DNA of 64,000 nt from contig NZ_CP030032.1 in assembly GCF_003258315.1 (NCBI RefSeq), positions 2,209,804 to 2,273,803 of the forward strand, read 5' to 3'. The stretch is from Bradymonas sediminis. GTDB lineage: Bacteria; Myxococcota_A; Bradymonadia; Bradymonadales; Bradymonadaceae. The position numbers and the translations under genes were made by a program. Below are positions 62,401 through 64,000 of this stretch, piece by piece; position 1 is the first letter of the stretch; the number at the start of each line of letters is the position of its first letter. The notes beneath the pieces were generated by a model. The model ran no database searches, was not told where the DNA came from, and saw only the letters and a list, made by a program, of their open reading frames with translations.

Positions 62401-62746
62401 CCAGGACGAGCAGCAAGACGAAAACGAGGAGAAGAACGAGGACCAGGACCAGAACGAGGACTCCGAGCAGGACGGCGACAACGAGGATGAGAGCGACGAG
62501 GAAGACAAAGACGAGTCCTCCGACGAGAGCGATAAGGACGAAGAGTCTTCCGAAGACGACGACTCCAAGGACTCCGAAGATAAGGAGCAGGACGACGCCG
62601 CCGAGGACTCCGAGGAAGAGGCGATGACGCCCGAGGAGCGGCGCATGGATGATATTTTGCGCGCGCTCGAAGAAAGCGATGATAATTTTCAGATGAAAAA
62701 AGCGCTCGAGAATATGCCTCGCCGCCATATCGAGAAGGATTGGTGA
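59411..62746 (+). CDS. BatB-BatC fusion: vWA protein joined to TPR lipoprotein with Cys-paired repeats and acidic tail
   Basis: 1111 residues in one open frame; GAGGG precedes the ATG. Residues 1-380 are BatB-like: two membrane segments, vWA with MIDAS DLSKS (Asp96, Ser98, Ser100), ITDGEDHE, and a membrane segment near 335-355. At ~386-404 a second hydrophobic segment ends in LMGC (Cys404), a lipobox such as a separate BatC lipoprotein would have. TPR helices (YAKALEKYQEAE..) follow, then three ~110-residue repeats with Cys pairs (CAELEDDSEAND, CHALEDDFEPNND, CVIGNDRFEPND; partner LC.xxDD), resembling PPC-type domains. Residues ~985-1080 are a Asp/Glu/Gln/Asn tail. The end TPEERRMDDILRALEE resembles BatC. 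Confidence 0.9.
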   Translation: MHFGRPDNLYFLLLLVPMAVAFGGFLWWKRRVRERIGHFQLVNEMASAHSPARQVTRAILVMVAFALICLACARPQWGQDDRTIKRFGVDVVFALDLSKSMLAQDIPPSRLNAAKKEISGILKSLQGDRVGLVVFTAVSFAQSPLTADYGAIDFYLDKLTPRQMPMGGTALAPAMLDSIKLLTGKEVHIGPARTRDAAQQVPEADHIKRAKNQVIVLITDGEDHESAPLKAAQVAKQHGIHVVTVGIGSTQGSRIPIFDEHDNLTGYKRDQRGELIQSALDETTLQKVAAETGGTYVHYNGKNSVVNGVTQFINHLEKTELETMLRENYKDRFVLFLAPALLLLLLALLLGERRRGAGQLLARRGCEETDKPASKKSKKTGARQSATLLILLVLLVPSVGLMGCDDTFRNTLGTVDEANELISQNEYAKALEKYQEAETEIPANAELHYNLGIALLGEKKYDEARQAFARALATQDPELRFDSLFNMGLTLARQEQWKEAYDTYKQALQVNLDPAKEVNTERVKQAQHNLEVVFRKLFPPCAELEDDSEANDDPSSAADLDKLEKKERTLCGLNDDWYKLPIIPGSKVSVKATFSQLRDEPDPEHIFLTRPEDLQLSIFDARGEKAVGVDQGSHDDFDPKRTRATREIADLRVTPEMLPGDTDQLLIKLAAGEYREFSYDLEVTAIPPCHALEDDFEPNNDANAAAAIDTGSHDLHLCPGNDDWFRVEMELGDSLFVDLQAGEDVEREKPANLSVRILRADTGEVVATERLEPPFLTAGIQDVAKPGTYLIHIGGQTDDEQGPYRADVYHYAPCVIGNDRFEPNDSAQAAADVDPNAEHLRYLRLCADDRDYFKLPAPEPADADDSDASKTAPAPNPQAPAAPQGGKKEDLISWALTRVGDAPEKPATPGDAPVALALDLLSLSGNQVIAEGITPETPDALGPLSPDAPEIALLPDQIVHYDNAQKEQLLLRAQGPATFYHLRQLNPQNQNQDEQENQDEQQDENEEKNEDQDQNEDSEQDGDNEDESDEEDKDESSDESDKDEESSEDDDSKDSEDKEQDDAAEDSEEEAMTPEERRMDDILRALEESDDNFQMKKALENMPRRHIEKDW

Positions 62747-62750
62747 TATC

Positions 62751-64000
62751 ATGAGGATGCTACGCTCAAACCACCCCATCGCCCTCTTTCGGATCGGTTT
62801 CTTTTTGGCGCTCGCGTATCTGTCACTGGCAACGCTCGCGCCGGCGAACGCGCAGGCTGCGCAAGGCGTGAGCGTGAGCGTCGAGCCCGAAGAGGTCGGC
62901 GTTGGGGGCGTGATTACCTATACGGTGTCGGCTCGAAGCGAGGGCAATCGTGCCATCTCAGTGATTCGCGATCCCGAATTCGACAACTCCTTTCGCATTC
63001 AATTCACCAGCGATTCCCCGGGCATCACGATCGTCAACGGCCACGCGCAGCGCAGCCTGACGCGCGTCTACCGGCTGCGCGTGAGTCGCGAGGGCGAGTT
63101 CGAGATCAAGCCACCTCAGCTTCGGCTGGGCGACCAGGTGGTGACGCCCGAGTCCACGCGCGTCAAAGTCGTCGAAGCCTCCGCGGCACCGCGAAAATCG
63201 GGTCGCTCCCAAAACTCAAACCGCGGCCAGCGCCCCCGCGGGGCGCGCTCGAGCAGCGAGGCGTTTATCGAGTATCAACTCGAACCCACCGAGAAGCCGT
63301 ATCTGGGCCAACAGATCACGCTGAGCTATGCCCTTTTCTCCGACGCATTTCGCAACAACCTCAGCCCCCACCCACCCGATGAGCCCAGCTTTGACGACTT
63401 CTGGGTCGACGACCTGAGCGAGAATTTCGCCGGTCAACGCCAGACAATTCGGCGAAATGGGGAACTCATGACCCAGACAAATCTGCGCGCCTACGCCCTC
63501 TTTCCGCTCAAGGCCGGCGCCGCGAAGATCGAGGCATTTCAGCTGGATGCCGTCGAAGGCGGCGTCTTTGGACGCCGCCAACTTATTCGACTCGGCACCG
63601 ACCCCATCGACATCGAAGTGCGCCCCCTGCCGCCCGAGCCGCCCGCATCATTCCGCGAAGGAAACGTCGGGCAATGGACCTTCGAGGTCACCACCGACCG
63701 CATGCACGCCAAGATGGGCGACCCGATCACGGTTCGTGTGCGCGCCAAAGGCAACGGCCAGGTGCGCCGGGTCTCATTGCCCGAGCTGCCCCAGATCGAC
63801 GGCGCCAAGATCGCAAATAAACGCTCAAAAACCGACCCGACGATCGTCAACGGCGTCGTAGGCGGGCGGCTCACCGACGAATATACGCTCATCGCCCAGC
63901 GCGAAGGCGAGGTCGTGATTCCGGCCCTTGAATTCGGCTATTTTGACCCGATTGAGGAGCGCTATAAAACGCATCGAAGCGCCGAGACGCCCATCAAGAT
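62751..64000 (+). CDS. BatD-like protein, N-terminal part (3' end outside window)
   Basis: Open from ATG at 62751 to the right edge without a stop, at least 416 residues. An alternative ATG is at 62757. A signal peptide (IGFFLALAYLSLATLAPANA) is followed by beta-rich BatD domains: VSVSVEPEEVGVGGVITYTV, FEIKPPQLRLGDQVVTPES, IEYQLEPTEKPYLGQQITL, FEVTTDRMHAKMGDPITVRV, DEYTLIAQREGEVVIPALEF. BatD (aerotolerance) proteins usually have a C-terminal membrane segment, which should lie beyond the window. It starts 4 bases after the batB-batC fusion, so it belongs to the same operon. Confidence 0.88.
   Translation, partial: MRMLRSNHPIALFRIGFFLALAYLSLATLAPANAQAAQGVSVSVEPEEVGVGGVITYTVSARSEGNRAISVIRDPEFDNSFRIQFTSDSPGITIVNGHAQRSLTRVYRLRVSREGEFEIKPPQLRLGDQVVTPESTRVKVVEASAAPRKSGRSQNSNRGQRPRGARSSSEAFIEYQLEPTEKPYLGQQITLSYALFSDAFRNNLSPHPPDEPSFDDFWVDDLSENFAGQRQTIRRNGELMTQTNLRAYALFPLKAGAAKIEAFQLDAVEGGVFGRRQLIRLGTDPIDIEVRPLPPEPPASFREGNVGQWTFEVTTDRMHAKMGDPITVRVRAKGNGQVRRVSLPELPQIDGAKIANKRSKTDPTIVNGVVGGRLTDEYTLIAQREGEVVIPALEFGYFDPIEERYKTHRSAETPIK

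Overview
The window reads as one contiguous piece of a GC-rich, Gram-negative bacterial chromosome. Lipoprotein signal peptides, BamB/YfgM-type outer-membrane assembly factors, AgmX-like domains, an R2lox oxidase, CaiB and SCP2 proteins and Cys-rich surface lipoproteins fit a delta-proteobacterial/myxobacterial relative. My best guess is the Bradymonadales, but that is an inference from gene style; no 16S or marker tree was available. No integrase, transposase, phage gene, CRISPR array or known defence island was seen. Base composition looks even throughout.

Layout. 1-8774: two tandem bacterial alpha-2-macroglobulins. The first is cut by the window edge and has lost its thioester motif; the second is intact. 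A 678-base spacer between them is full of repeats. 8919-14513: a small anchored protein, a lipoprotein with two AgmX-like repeats, a YciA-type thioesterase, an Slt-type lytic transglycosylase and glutamate-cysteine ligase. 14782-20925: a TPR lipoprotein, mannose-6-phosphate isomerase, a Cys-rich repeat lipoprotein and an orphan ParA. 21167-28855: glycine decarboxylase subunit 2, a second Cys-rich lipoprotein, an SDR enzyme, a hypothetical, a DUF72 protein overlapping a histidine kinase, and an Lgt-like membrane protein. 29102-38702: an MBL-fold hydrolase, TrmB, the pair YfgM-like/BamB, a small beta-barrel candidate, an acyl-CoA carboxylase beta subunit, CorA and the chromosomal ParA-ParB pair. 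39036-45960: R2lox, a metzincin protease fused to two helix-hairpin-helix-like repeats, a small membrane protein, PgpA, a LOG-family protein, tRNA-Asn, an AMACR-like CaiB protein, an SCP2 protein and a DUF421 protein. 46109-54360: a giant TPR lipoprotein, then hisZ-hisG. 54361-64000: RNase HI, followed by a MoxR-DUF58-Bat operon that runs off the right edge.

Together the region is dominated by envelope biology: at least eight proteins carry a lipobox, and there are peptidoglycan, beta-barrel assembly, protease-trap and Bat-type surface/chaperone modules. The strongest unusual points are the thioester-dead alpha-2-macroglobulin beside a live one, a BatB-BatC fusion that still carries an internal lipobox and three Cys-paired repeats, the metzincin-HhH fusion, the 1967-residue TPR lipoprotein, a Lgt paralogue with altered active-site positions, and a kinase with a receiver-like domain lacking the phospho-acceptor. 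I found no clear new defence or mobile system.
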